From the NCBI RefSeq assembly GCF_019320115.1, contig NC_089582.1, positions 122,661,259 through 122,725,258 on the forward strand: a stretch of 64,000 nucleotides of DNA. Reading direction: 5' to 3'. Source of the DNA: Miscanthus floridulus (Eukaryota; Streptophyta; Magnoliopsida; Poales; Poaceae). The translations under genes were made by a program, and so were the position numbers. The notes under the pieces were generated by a model. That model saw nothing but the letters and a program-made list of their open reading frames with translations, did no database searches and was not told the DNA's origin. Positions 10,801 to 21,800 of the stretch are shown here, one piece after another; position 1 is the stretch's first letter; each line of letters begins with the position of its first letter.

Positions 10801-13209
10801 CGGCCAAAGCAGCTAAACCAAAGATGACAACCAAGAAGAAAAAGACAGTTCTAATACATTCTGTACAATTGAAGTTAAACTTCATCATGAAAGCCTGCCT
10901 TCCAGCCATGAAAATAAGAACTACCAGATTGTTTGATGACACAACTAGCCAAAAAAAAAGCCTTAAAAGGAAAAACCGTTAGCAAATCTAATTTTAGTAC
11001 ATAATGGTTTTATTAAGAGATCTACTCGACTATTTAAATTTGTAAACTCGGCAATAGAAAGGGTCCTTGATAGTCATAAAGGTACCATGATCTTTATTGA
11101 GGATTGCAACACGCCGCGTTTATAAAACTTAAAATATACAATATGAAATTAGAACCTAGACACTCTACAACGTATCAGTCCCAATTATAGAAATGTGCCT
11201 TCATCTAATTAAAACCCAATGGAAAACTTAACGTCGTTTTTCTCCTTTAAGGCCTCCAAACCTCAACTTCACTATCAAGCTTCTGCTTCACAGTTTTCAC
11301 ATTTTTTGGTGGTACCTAAATCCTTAAGCGGGTATCTGTATGGGTGGTATTTCATTGGATAAATCCCAAACATTCCAAGGAAATGCCTCCAAGACATTCG
11401 CCATCATTTAGTTAGCCTCATATGCCACAGAAACCTAGCACGTATGTAGTTAATGTTTCATTCAGAAATATGATGTTAAAACCTCCAGTCCATGTTCGAG
11501 AAAAATGAAACGTGCAGTCGAACATCTCTAGCTATGACCGCTAATTTGAAAAAACAAAGCATCTGGGGACCACTAACTTATGTCAAAAGGGTATAGTTAG
11601 ATTTGTTGTTAAGAAAAGAGATTTCACGACTATTTACTGACATATTCATATGTAGGGATGCAAGCAGGTGTGGGCCTACCTACCAGCCTGCTTGGCCCGC
11701 CTGCACAAAAAAGCCTAGCGGCCACTGCAGGATCCTGCTTATTGTGATGCGGGCTTAAGCAGCCCAACCTGCACTAGCTAGCAGACTGAAACGGGTCACC
11801 TGCATCTGCCTGCCTCTGCCTGCAAGACCTGCATCTGCAAGCATCGAACGACCAGAGATGGCTCACGTTCCCTCTCCAATTCTCCATTGTCTATGCTCAG
11901 GGTCGCGGGCAGGCGCCTCCAGCCCACTGTCACCTGCCCCCTCTCCCCCACCTCCCCCCGCCGGCAATCTCGATGCCCTCTCGCTGTCACTGGTACCCTC
12001 CTCGGACACGAGGATGACGACACACGCGACCGCAGTACCTGCGGCTGTTTGATCCAAGGTATCTGATCTCCTAGCGTTGTTCGATCTGCTCATGGTTGCC
12101 GGGTTGTGCCTGAAGTTTCTGAATTTCTTGTGCCAAGAACTGATAACTATGGATTATCGTATAGGTAGGATTTAATCATAACTAGTCATATGAAGGATGC
12201 AGGCTGCTGCAGGTGTCTGCATCCTGCTTGTTTGGTTCCTGCACAGCCCAGCAGACTATTGCAGGTAGGAACGCAGGTGCTAGCTGGCCCTGCATCGTCA
12301 GCTAATAATCACAGCGGATGGAGCGTTGGCCCGCAGGCTACCTGCAGGCACGCCTGCTTGCATCCATATTCATATGAAAAAGGCGAGGTCAAAGTTGCAG
12401 CTTGAGGATAGCAGAGGTTGTAGTTATGTAGTTTAGCCTCCAAGAACACATACCAGTTACCGCATCCAAAAAAAATATGTCACTAATTAGTTTGGTGTCC
12501 AGCAACACCTCAATTAGAGCAACCTTTTGTTTCCTCGAGTCAACCGCGATTAATTGTTACCCACTGAACCCAAACGAACTGTGTCCCACAAATGACTGAG
12601 TTGCCTCAGAAGTCAAATACATTTTCGCAGTTGCACAACAGTACGGGTCTGAACAGAGAATACCATCAGCAATGCGTACGTGCATCATAATTGTAGTACC
12701 CAGTGTACAGACCTAGGATGCACATTTGACAGGCATAGCTTAACTAACCCTAGAATCCATCCAGAGTTCCAGACGAGTAACGGTGATAAATGTGCAATCT
12801 GATCGATGATGGGAATCAAATGATAATTAGTTTAAGTCAGAACTTTGGACGGGAAATAAAATCTTTCAGACTCTATAAGCTTATTGCAGATGTCTCACGC
12901 TGTAGTACTGAACATAGATCTTAACAGAAAGGGGAGAGGAGCGAGGGCGTCGGCGCTTACGAGTATGTGGAAGGCGGCGATCACGGCGGCAGCAACTGCC
13001 GCGGCTGCTCCCTCGGCGAGGAGCATGGGGCCCCATGCGTAGACGACGACGGCGTAGTAGGACAAGGCGACGATGGCGGCGACAAGCGCCACCATGAGGT
13101 AGCCCAGCCCGCGCAGCCCCGCGCAGGCGCGGAACGGGTTCACGTGCCGGCAGCAGTCCATCTCCTCCCGCGCGAGGTGGGGCTCGCCTCGGGGAGGAGG
13201 CAAAGGCAA
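7832..13209 (-). CDS. DHHC-type protein S-acyltransferase (palmitoyltransferase), 7 exons
   Basis: Exons on the minus strand: 13209 or 13161-12961, 10379-10187, 9693-9602, 8883-8757, 8672-8587, 8092-8027, 7948-7832. All introns are GT-AG and the frame is open throughout. From the ATG at 13161 ([10 protein letters not shown], my preferred start because relatives begin close to this point) the product is 293 aa; the upstream ATG at 13209 adds 16 residues. The protein has four predicted membrane segments and the DHHC cysteine-rich domain across exons 2 and 3 ([21 protein letters not shown] at about residues 140-143). It also has a TTxE motif (TTSIE, about 229-233) and a C-terminal LPxL-like tail. 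The family transfers palmitate to cysteines of target proteins at Golgi, vacuolar or plasma membranes. The best match from memory is Arabidopsis PAT13/PAT14. All key residues are present, so it looks functional. It is the only host gene I recognise here. Confidence 0.92.
8161..8308. mobile_element. Stowaway-like MITE in intron 5 of the S-acyltransferase gene
   Basis: 148 bp with terminal inverted repeats CTCCCTCCATTCCAAATTAT / ATAATTTGGAATGGAGGGAG, flanked by TA on both sides (8159-8160, 8309-8310). The CTCCCTCC terminus and TA target site are typical of Tc1/mariner-type Stowaway MITEs of grasses. It lies between exons 8672-8587 and 8092-8027. Confidence 0.9.
11653..12368. mobile_element. Non-autonomous hAT-type transposon in intron 1
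   Basis: 716 bp starting TAGGGATGCAAGCAGG and ending CCTGCTTGCATCCATA (15 of 16 terminal positions pair as inverted repeats). Perfect 8-bp target duplications TTCATATG flank it (11645-11652 and 12369-12376). An 8-bp duplication and TAGGG-like ends identify the hAT superfamily. No transposase is encoded. The interior (about 11850-12060) is GC-rich, with short open frames on both strands that could be a captured host fragment; I recognise no domain. It sits inside the 2.6-kb first intron of the S-acyltransferase gene. Confidence 0.93.
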
Positions 13210-13405
13210 CGCGGCGGCGGACCGAACGGGGCTGCGTGTCGGTGGCGGCGCGCGCTGGCTGGTTGTTGGCTGTTGGCCTGTTGCTTGCTGGGCTTGTTGC
13301 GTCGCTGACTAGTGGCCCAGCGGCGAATGTCAGTTACTTGATGCCAGCTGGGCCTACCATACCAATCTGTTGCACCTAGTACCATTTTCTAGCTAGAGTG
13401 TGAGC
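13210..13405 (-). promoter_or_regulatory. Proximal promoter / 5' UTR of the S-acyltransferase gene
   Basis: Several GGCCCA/TGGGC motifs at about 13283-13358 resemble site II elements common in plant housekeeping promoters. No clear TATA box. The region ends at a SINE insertion, so the proximal promoter is short. Transcription start not determined. Confidence 0.4.
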
Positions 13406-13652
13406 AGGTCAGCAGGGTATTCCAGGCGCGCGTGTAGCGCAGTGGCAAAGCGCTCTATAACGGGAGTACGACGTACCGGACCTCTACGAGGCTCGTGTGA
13501 CTTTGGTGATATTTAGAAAGACGTTTGAGATGTATAGGTTATAGTTTTTAGGGATGCACGTGTGTGGTACTATGAGTATATTGTGTAGAGTATAGATACT
13601 ACAACTTATACTTGAGGAGTTCAAGCTAAAAAAAAAAAAGGTCAGCAGGGTA
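13406..13652 (+). mobile_element. tRNA-derived SINE with 14-bp target duplications
   Basis: Identical 14-bp direct repeats AGGTCAGCAGGGTA (13406-13419 and 13639-13652) flank a 219-bp insert (13420-13638). The insert starts with a tRNA-like head carrying a box A-type motif TAGCGCAGTGG (13435-13445) and ends in a run of about 12 A. Long target duplications plus an A tail indicate L1-type retroposition. Box B is not obvious. It lies about 210-260 bp upstream of the S-acyltransferase start. Confidence 0.88.
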
Positions 13653-13821
13653 CCTGCTTTTGTTGACTAGGAGCAGTTTTACGAGCTTTGGCTGGCTTAT
13701 GTACTTATTGGTAAATTTGTTATAAGATATATTTTAATATTAATAATTGCTGAGATACTATTTTTCAAAAACAATATTATTAGAATAATATTTTGAAATA
13801 AGTGGAAAAAAGTTAAGGGTG

Positions 13822-14565
13822 ACCATTATGCTACGGACTATTATACTATGAACCTTAATTATTATTTAAAAAACCTTAACTTTTGCATATTAGGCCGGTA
13901 GAGCTCAATGAGATATATAGTTTCGTAGTTGATAAGTTTAAAATTTTATATTATGTAGAGAGCCAAAAATACTTTCAAATTCTTAGATTATGAAATTCAA
14001 AATCTGAATTTTTCAAACGACCATGGATGTTGACATGGTCCATACAAAAATAGCAGTTATCAGTATGATCTAAAACTTTTTAGTTGATACTTTTTTATCT
14101 AAAATTATTTAGGCTCCTAATTATTTGTTTTATTGTTTAGTTTTCAAATTTCAAAAAGAAACTTCAAATGACTTCGAACATTAACACAATCTATACCGAA
14201 GTTGTTTGAAAAAATAAAAATTTTGAATTTTTAAAATCTAAAAAAATAAAATAAACATTTAGGACTTTAAATGGCTTTATCAAAGAATATCAACAACAAT
14301 GATATGGATCATATTGATAATCGTGTTGACATCTGATGTCGTTTCAAAACTCTAAATTTGAATTTTAAAAATTGAGATTTTTTTTAGAAAACAACTTTTG
14401 GTGTCGTAAGTAATTTTAAATTAAAAAACTTGTCAACTATAAAGTTGTAGATATCATTGAGCTCTACAATGTTGATATAAATTTCGTCCTCGACTTCATA
14501 TGTAGACGTTATGAGTTTTTTAGATAACTATTAAGGGTGTAATATAATAGCCAAGGTATAATGGT
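13822..14565. mobile_element. Possible AT-rich inverted-repeat element (MITE-like)
   Basis: The ends form an imperfect inverted repeat of about 50 bp: ACCATTATGCTACGGACTAT at the left and the reverse complement of ACCATTATACCTTGGCTATT at the right. The interior is AT-rich with no coding potential. I could not identify a clear target duplication, so superfamily and exact ends are uncertain. Confidence 0.5.
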
Positions 14566-15479
14566 TAAGACAATATTGAGCAATGTCTATCAATAAATAT
14601 CCTACAATTAGTTTACCCTATTGTATTCTCCTGGTTGGGGCATTCTCTTCTCTATGGTAGCAAGAATATGGAGGGAAAGAGAATCTTGAGGGACCTGACA
14701 ACAAGACCGCTTGTGTGTGGCGCGGGGAAGAAGAATCTGGAGGGGGCTGAAGCCATGGTACGGTTGTAGGGAGCTCGGGAGCTCGAGAGTCTTGAGGGAG
14801 AAGTCGTTGAAGGGAGTGAAAGCGAGAAGAAGGAAGTGAAATCATATAACACCAGGTTGAGAGCGGCGTCAAAATTGTATGGGCCGGTAGTGATTGGCTA
14901 CGAACTGGGAGAAGCAACACTATCCGTTCACATGGTGAACCAATGGCAGACAAAAAAGGTCGAACCAAACCAGAGGCGAAGGTAAGTTGTGGTTAGGGGT
15001 GCAAATGCACCCACAAAAAATGAAAAAAAAAACAATGAACTTGATTAAAATTCTAAGTACTATATAAGACATGTTTATGCACCCACAACCACAAGGTATG
15101 TGAGCCCATTCTAATTTGTTATAGCTTCACCTGAACGAAACATCACCTAAATGCTTTTGTTTGAGCAGAAAACTAAAGAGAACTTTATATGTAGGCAGTG
15201 GGCATCACCACCATCTTTTCGTCACTTGGTAGACTGTAAGAAATGAACATGAACCCATCTCAACAAGTAGTTGAATGGAAGGTGCCACAGAGTTCAAGCT
15301 TCACCTCGAATTAGGCACTTCTTTTATTCTTAATTATTAATTAAAAAACGTTTGTTTTTCCTAGCTAGGTTGCTCTTGTTTTTTTTTTCCAGTAGCACAT
15401 GGTGCATCGAATTGTGTCGGGGACCGACCGTACGTAAGAGTTTGGCAATCGGCAGGATACCAAACCTCTGGCACACTGG

Positions 15480-16240
15480 AGAGAGATATCTGATGAGTTG
15501 GGTAGCGTGGCCGGTGGCCGGCCCGAGCACGCGAACATGCCTACCACCGTCCGGCCCTCCTTCGATCGGCCAAGAGATCACGCATTTCCCGTGCACGCCT
15601 CGCCGGTTTGGGTTTATGCTAGTTTGTTTCTCTCACGCCTCACGGGGAGGGGGGCAGGCGGCCAGCAGAGCCGGCATGAATCGGCGCGCGGCACGCACGA
15701 CGCATGCTCGGTCCGTGGATCGCGCGCGCGCCCGGCGCGCCTCCCCTCCCTCGGCCTCGATCGGTCACGCGTCCGCGGCAGCCGGCAGGCGTCTTTGGTT
15801 TGGTTTCCTTCCTTCCCCGCGACGTCTGCGCGAAAAAAGCACACCCAGCACGGCACGGAACGTGCCGTGTGTGGACTTGAGTTGGGATGGGATGATGAGT
15901 GAGTGGCGCGCGCGGGCGGGCAGGCGGTGGTGGTGCTCCGATCGATCCGCTGGTTTGCGTGTTGGCATCAGGCAGATGCCACGACGCACGCCGTCTATCG
16001 CAGGTCGAGACGATTGGTGGAGGGAAGGGAATTAGCACTCGATCGTTACCTTTTACGGGTGGTTATCAATCTGCGCTCAGCGGTACGTGCTGTCCCTGTT
16101 GCTTCCCAATCCACACCATGGGGTTGCTGGCTAGCTGCTGCTGGTGGAATGTGGATGGTGATGGGGCGATCCATCGCCGGCGGTCCGCCGTGCCATGCCA
16201 TGTACTGTAGGCGCAGCTAGGTATGGTTGTTGTTCGTCCG
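15480..16240. other. GC-rich, CpG-dense block, copy 1
   Basis: About 760 bp markedly richer in GC and CpG than its AT-rich surroundings. It could be a CpG-island-like promoter region or first exon of an unrecognised or lost gene, but I see no convincing reading frame or TATA/initiator arrangement. Confidence 0.35.
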
Positions 16241-16366
16241 CTTCAGGCTTCAGCTGCTGCCGTCGTCAACAGCGATGGCATATTAATCTGTGCATGTGGG
16301 TCAGCGCACAGTTTGGCACACAACCAGCATGGATCTTACATGTAGAAGCTCTTATCTATGTATCTA

Positions 16367-16607
16367 CTCCCTCCGTCCCAAAATAAGTGACGTTTTTTTT
16401 TATTTTCAGACATCTTATTTGACCATTCGTCTTATTTAAAGTTTTTGTGTAAATTATAAAATAAACAAATCATTATTCAAGCATCTGTAATGATAAAAAT
16501 AAGTCATAACAAAATAGATAATATTTATATAAAAATTTTGAATAAAACGAACGGTCAAACAAAATGTCTAAAAGTAAAAAAACGTAGCTTGTTTCGAACA
16601 GAGGGAG
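16367..16607. mobile_element. Stowaway-like MITE, copy 1
   Basis: 241 bp with ends CTCCCTCCGTCCCAAAATAA and, at the right, GTTTCGAACAGAGGGAG, flanked by TA at 16365-16366 and 16608-16609. It is AT-rich inside and non-coding. Confidence 0.85.
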
Positions 16608-17721
16608 TATATAACAGGCCACCGTAGCATGCATCATCCAGCCGATCCATTTTGCTCGGGCTTTCTAATGCTTCCGATGTTATTCTGTTTGCATAAATCG
16701 ATCGAGCTATAAAATTTTTAAATACCGAAGAATTCTGAATAGAATAAAAGGAGAAAAAGTATGAAGGAATTCACGACTAGTATTATATATATGAACTTTT
16801 TCTTTCACTATAAGTACTCCTATATATACTACTTTGATGCTTACAAAAATCTAACGGTTCTTCATAATAATTGTTCAAACATGTGCAACAACCACCACTG
16901 GCTTTCGATAAGACACAGTTCGATGCGCATGTACGTGAAGTACACAGCGCGTCCGGTCCGATGACGGCAATGGCAGATTGACAGCAAATCAGCGAGCAAT
17001 TAATATAACCGCTGTCCAAGTCGTCCAAGGATGAGATGAACCAAAAGCAATGCAAATCATTGGGCACGAAAAAAATCATTATTGGGGCATTGTTTGTGTT
17101 CCACGCATCCAGTGCCGGTCCTACAATTTCAAAAGGACCATCCGACGATCTCGTAACGGCCCTTCTTAGCCATGTATAAAATCTTATAATATATAGGCGC
17201 TAATTTTATTTAAAAATAAAAGCAAATTCAATAACATATTTTTAATTTAACATGTCTGATAATTATCGAGAAACAATGTAGATTAAGCAATATATTTGTA
17301 GATGTATAATAATTATCGAGGAACAATGTAGATTAAAAAAACAATATATTCGTTTTCTTTTCTCACCCATGACAAATATTTCTTAGGTAACTGTCGGTGT
17401 TTTGGAACCGGGGGTCCCTCAACCAACGAGTGAATTTGTACTGCGTGTCCCTAATCCCGGATGGTGATGCAAAGAGACACAAGGTTTATACTGGTTCGGG
17501 CAGTCGAGGCCCTACGTCCAGTCTGAGAGATTGATCTTGTATTCCTTGCACCGGAGTGCTCGTGGTAGGGGGTTACAAGCTGAGTGAGAGAGGGAGCTAG
17601 CCCCAGGTCTCGGCGAGGGTGGTGCGAACGGCTTGGGACGTTGCTCCCAAGCAGCGTGGAAGTGCGTGATTCTATCGGTGTGTTTTTTCTCCGCCCCCTA
17701 GGAATGGCCCTGGCTACCTCC

Positions 17722-17728
17722 TTTTATA
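17722..17728 (-). promoter_or_regulatory. Mirror-image LTR TATA box pointing outwards, copy 1
   Basis: Reverse complement of the TATA box at 18409-18415 in the inverted arm. If active it would transcribe leftwards through U5 into the host flank. Confidence 0.5.
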
Positions 17729-18408
17729 GTTACAAGGAGGAAGCGAGAGGTACATGAGAAGGCTACTATTTGCTGACGTATTCCGCTCCCTGAAGCAGTA
17801 TGGCGTCGTGGGAGTTCCAGTCGATGTCTAGTCGGTATGGTCTTCAAGGCTGACGACATGCTGCGCTCTTGTACTTTTGTTGACTTGGTGAAATGCCGAG
17901 GCCTGGTGGCTGCTGTAGTAGGCTGCGTCGAGACCTGTCGCGCTGAGGCCGAGACCCACTGTGCCGAGGCCTGCTGTGCCGAGGCCTTTAGCGGGTGGCA
18001 ATGCGCGGCAGGACAACGGTCAAATCGCCTTTTTACCATCCCTTACTGACGATACAGGGCACCGTATCCTATAGACGCGTGTTCGGCACTGTTCCGCCCA
18101 AATCAACTATCGGCGGTGGCCGCCCAGACCTCACATTGCCACCCGCTAAAGGCCTCGGCACAGCAGGCCTCGGCACAGTGGGTCTCGGCCTCAGCGCGAC
18201 AGGTCTCGACGCAGCCTACTACAGCAGCCACCAGGCCTCGGCATTTCACCAAGTCAACAAAAGTACAAGAGCGCAGCATGTCGTCAGCCTTGAAGACCAT
18301 ACCGACTAGACATCGACTGGAACTCCCACGACGCCATACTGCTTCAGGGAGCGGAATACGTCAGCAAATAGTAGCCTTCTCATGTACCTCTCGCTTCCTC
18401 CTTGTAAC

Positions 18409-18415
18409 TATAAAA
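18409..18415 (+). promoter_or_regulatory. LTR TATA box driving gag-pol, copy 1
   Basis: TATAAAA followed by GGAGG, 331 bp before the LTR end, at the same relative place as the TATA motif in the LTR at 6531-7618. It should direct the genomic retrotransposon transcript rightwards, although the distal U3 is not attached upstream here. Confidence 0.7.
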
Positions 18416-18747
18416 GGAGGTAGCCAGGGCCATTCCTAGGGGGCGGAGAAAAAACACACCGATAGAATCACGCACTTCCACGCTGCTTGGGAGCAACGTC
18501 CCAAGCCGTTCGCACCACCCTCGCCGAGACCTGGGGCTAGCTCCCTCTCTCACTCAGCTTGTAACCCCCTACCACGAGCACTCCGGTGCAAGGAATACAA
18601 GATCAATCTCTCAGACTGGACGTAGGGCCTCGACTGCCCGAACCAGTATAAACCTTGTGTCTCTTTGCATCACCATCCGGGATTAGGGACACGCAGTACA
18701 AATTCACTCGTTGGTTGAGGGACCCCCGGTTCCAAAACACCGACAGT

Positions 18748-18765
18748 TGGCGCGCCAGGTAGGGG
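18748..18765 (+). other. Primer binding site, copy 1
   Basis: TGGCGCGCCAGGTAGGGG two bases after the LTR CA end. It begins with TGG as required to pair with a tRNA CCA tail and is consistent with a tRNA-Arg 3' end (from memory). Near-identical sites occur at 6511-6528 (minus) and 52624-52641. Confidence 0.85.
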
Positions 18766-18803
18766 CCTCTGCGTGTCAGCTTCGTCATCCTAGCAAGTTC
18801 CGG

Positions 18804-21800
18804 ATGGCAGACCACATACAACCATTGCGCCTCGGCACCATAGTTTGGTTCGGGAGCCTAGAGTTCATGTCTCTAGGGCATGAGTACGACATGGTGCTCC
18901 TCGCTCCTCGAACCCCACCGTCCGACGACGAAGTCACGCCCCGGCAGCCCAGGCGTAGGCGGCGTCCGGGCGGCCGCTCTCGCCACGCTCGCCGGGCACG
19001 GCGCGAGCAAGGCCACCCCGACGCTACGCGAGCCCGGGGCAGCACGACACTCCCCGCCGATATCCTGCGACCAGCTGTTGGTACGGGGTCCCTGACTGGG
19101 GACCTGTCTGACCTGAGCCTGGACAAAGGAAAATCGCCAGGGGCTTACGACGATGCCCAGTCATCTAACCCCGCTCCGCCACTCCCTGAAGAACCGACCC
19201 CGGCGGGGCAGAATCTGGAGACGGCCCCGTTCCCATACCCCTTTGGGTTAAGAAATGCCGCCACCTCCTACGCCTACGCTTACGCTGCCGCTCACGAGCA
19301 CCCCTCGGAACGCCGCCAGCGCTTCGCTCTCGACCTAAGCACCCACTCCGACCCCTCGGACGAGGACGAGGCGTGGCCCGGGGTGGATTTCTCCGAACTC
19401 CACAACCCTGGGGCTTTACGCCAATTCTTGGCCGCAAGCGACTACTGCCTCGGCTATTCCGACTCCGACGACGAAGGGACTTACGATCCATCCCGTGAGT
19501 GCTTCCACGTCGGGCTCGGGATGCCAACGGTGGGCGAAGAGGAAGAAGGGACAGGCACTCGTTCACCGCCCCGGGCGGGGACGGGTGGTGCCACGCCTCC
19601 TCGTCTCGCAGCCCCGGCAGCACGGAACGAGAATCTCGTCCACGGGGGGCATCGTCGCCCAGACCTGGAGCAGCTCCGCGAGCTTCAGGCCAAGGTCGAA
19701 CAGGACCGACTCCTTCTGCAACAGCTCCGGGACACTCTCGAGCAGGAGCAGCGAGGGCGCGGTGAGGGCGGAGGAGCCCGAGCGCGGGCCCGCGACGTTC
19801 ATCACCGCATCAACGACAACGAGGGCGGAGAGCCACCCCCAATCTTTAACCGCGCTAGCCAGAATGTCGCAGCTGCTGCGATGCTGATCCGAGCGATGCC
19901 CGAGCCCTCCACCACCGAAGGGCGACGGGTCCGCGGAGAGCTCCGCGACCTCCTCGAGACCGCAGCAGTACAGCAGGCCGAAAGTTCCGCCTCCCGCCGG
20001 CGCGGAGGCACTTCGGAGCAACCCACGGCACGACCTCGCCAAGGTCAGGATGCCTCGGTCCGTCCCGAGCCCGCTCGCGCGCCGACGGTCAACAGGGCCC
20101 CCTCGGTGCGCGACCGACCTGGACACCAACGCGAGGTACAAGGCGACCACGAGGTAGTTGGCAGGCGACGGCGCCACGACGACGGAGCCGCCCGAGGCTA
20201 CCACCCGCACCGAGGCGGTCGCTACGACAGTGGTGAGGACCGCAGCCCCTCCCCTGAGCCGCCAGGACCTCGGGTCTTCAGCAGGGCCATCCGCGTTGCT
20301 CCTTTCCCCGCCCGGTTCCGACAGCCAGCCAACCTCACCAAGTATAGCGGCGAGACGAACCCTGAGCTATGGCTAGCCGATTATCGCCTGGCTTGTCAGC
20401 TGGGTGGCGCGGACGATGATCTGCTCATCATCCGCAATCTCCCTTTGCTCTTGACGGACTCGGCGCGAGCCTGGCTTGAGCATCTCCCCCCCTCGCAAAT
20501 CCACGACTGGCGCGACTTGGTTAGGATCTTCGTCGGGAACTTCCAGGGCACTTACGTGCGCCCTGGGAATTCCTGGGATCTCAAGAACTGCCGCCAGAAG
20601 CCGGACGAGTCTCTCCGAGACTTCATCCGGCGCTTCTCCAAACAGTGCACCGAGCTACCTAGCGTCGGTGACTCGGAGATCGTCCAGGCTTTCCTCTCCG
20701 GCACCACTTGTCGGGACTTGGTCCGAGAGTTAGGGCGCAACGTCCCGCGCTCTGCCGCCGCGCTCCTCGACATCGCCACCAACTTCGCCTCGGGCGAAGA
20801 GGCGGTGGGGGCCATCTTCCCCAACAACGACGCCAAGGGGAAGCAAAAGGACGAGGCCCCCGAGGCCTCGCCCACCCGCGTTCCTAAGAGAAAGAAGAAG
20901 GGCCGCCCGGGGAAGCAGGAGGTCCTCGAGGCCGTTCGCGTCGCCACAACAGATCGCAGGAATCCCCGAGGCCCCCGCGGCCCCGGGCTATTTGACGACA
21001 TGCTAAAAAAGCCCTGTCCTTACCATCAAGGCCCGGTGAAGCATGCCCTCGAGGAATGCACCATGCTCCGGCGTTACTACGCCAGGCTCGGGCTCCCCGA
21101 CGACGATGAGGCCAGGAAGAGGGGCGCCGGCGAAAGGGACGGTGATAAAGATGATGGGTTTCCCGAGGTACGTAACGCTTTCATGATCTTTGGCGGACCC
21201 TCGGCATGCCTCACGGCGCGCCAGCGAAAGAGGGAACGCCGGGAGGTCTTCTCGGTCAGGGTAGCCACCCCCCGGTACCTCGATTGGTCTCGGGAAGCAA
21301 TCACCTTTGACCGAGATGACCACCCTGATTACGTTCCAAACCCCGGGCAGTACCCACTGGTCGTCGACCCGATCATCGGCAACACCCGGCTTACCAAAGT
21401 GCTCATGGACGGAGGCAGCGGCCTCAACATCCTCTACGTCAACACTCTGGAGCTCCTGGAGCTCGACCGATCACGGCTCCGAGGCGGTTCCGCGCCCTTT
21501 CACGGCGTCGTGCCAGGAAAGCGCACGCGACCCCTCGGACGCGTCGACTTACCCGTCTGTTTCGGCACCCCCTCCAACTACCGCAAGGAGGTCCTCACCT
21601 TCGAGGTGGTGGAATTCAAGGGGGCTTACCACGCCATCTTGGGGCGCCCGTGCTACGCCAAGTTCATGGCAATCCCCAACTACACCTACCTCAAGCTCAA
21701 GATGCCAGGCCCCAACGGCGTCATCACCATCGAGTCCACGTACGAACATGCATACGACTGCGATGTCGAGTGCATCGAGTACGCCGAGGCCATCGTGGAG

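Larger units (their letters stand above)
14606..17391. other. Duplicated host segment, copy 1 (no gene recognised)
   Basis: Host DNA left of the retrotransposon; its last five bases GTAAC (17387-17391) are the left target duplication. It contains a GC-rich block at about 15480-16240 and a MITE at 16367-16607; the remainder is AT-rich. Open frames on both strands (for example 15352-16035 plus and 16038-15640 minus) overlap each other, have GC-driven composition and show no recognisable domain, so I call none of them. Confidence 0.6.
17392..18745. repeat. Palindromic LTR end, copy 1 (612-bp arms, 130-bp spacer)
   Basis: Left arm 17392-18003 is the reverse complement of right arm 18134-18745, with no length difference and no mismatch in the parts I compared; the spacer is 18004-18133. 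The right arm reads R-U5 in normal orientation (TATA at 18409, ...AAAACACCGACA end, then PBS). The left arm is the same half-LTR inverted. A normal LTR of this family should begin TGTCGGATACC, as at 49063 on the minus strand, not TGTCGGTGTTTTGG as at 17392. In single strands this would form a very long hairpin. Confidence 0.9.

Noticed and set aside
14618..14968. 116-codon minus-strand frame (also 30617-30967)
   Set aside because: No domain, no family resemblance and no splice or promoter context.
15352..16038. Overlapping open frames of up to 227 codons on both strands
   Set aside because: GC-rich block with several frames open at once, low-complexity Arg/Pro/Ser composition and no recognisable domain.
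16783..17079. 98-codon minus-strand Cys-containing frame
   Set aside because: No signal peptide, no domain, overlapping another frame; likely chance.
17698..18439. Open frames in the palindromic LTR arms (113 and 107 codons)
   Set aside because: The two are mirror images of one LTR sequence and carry no protein motif; they only help to show that the arms are identical.
18711..18803. Upstream extension of the gag-protease frame into the LTR end
   Set aside because: No ATG in this stretch; the first ATG after the PBS at 18804 is the natural start.
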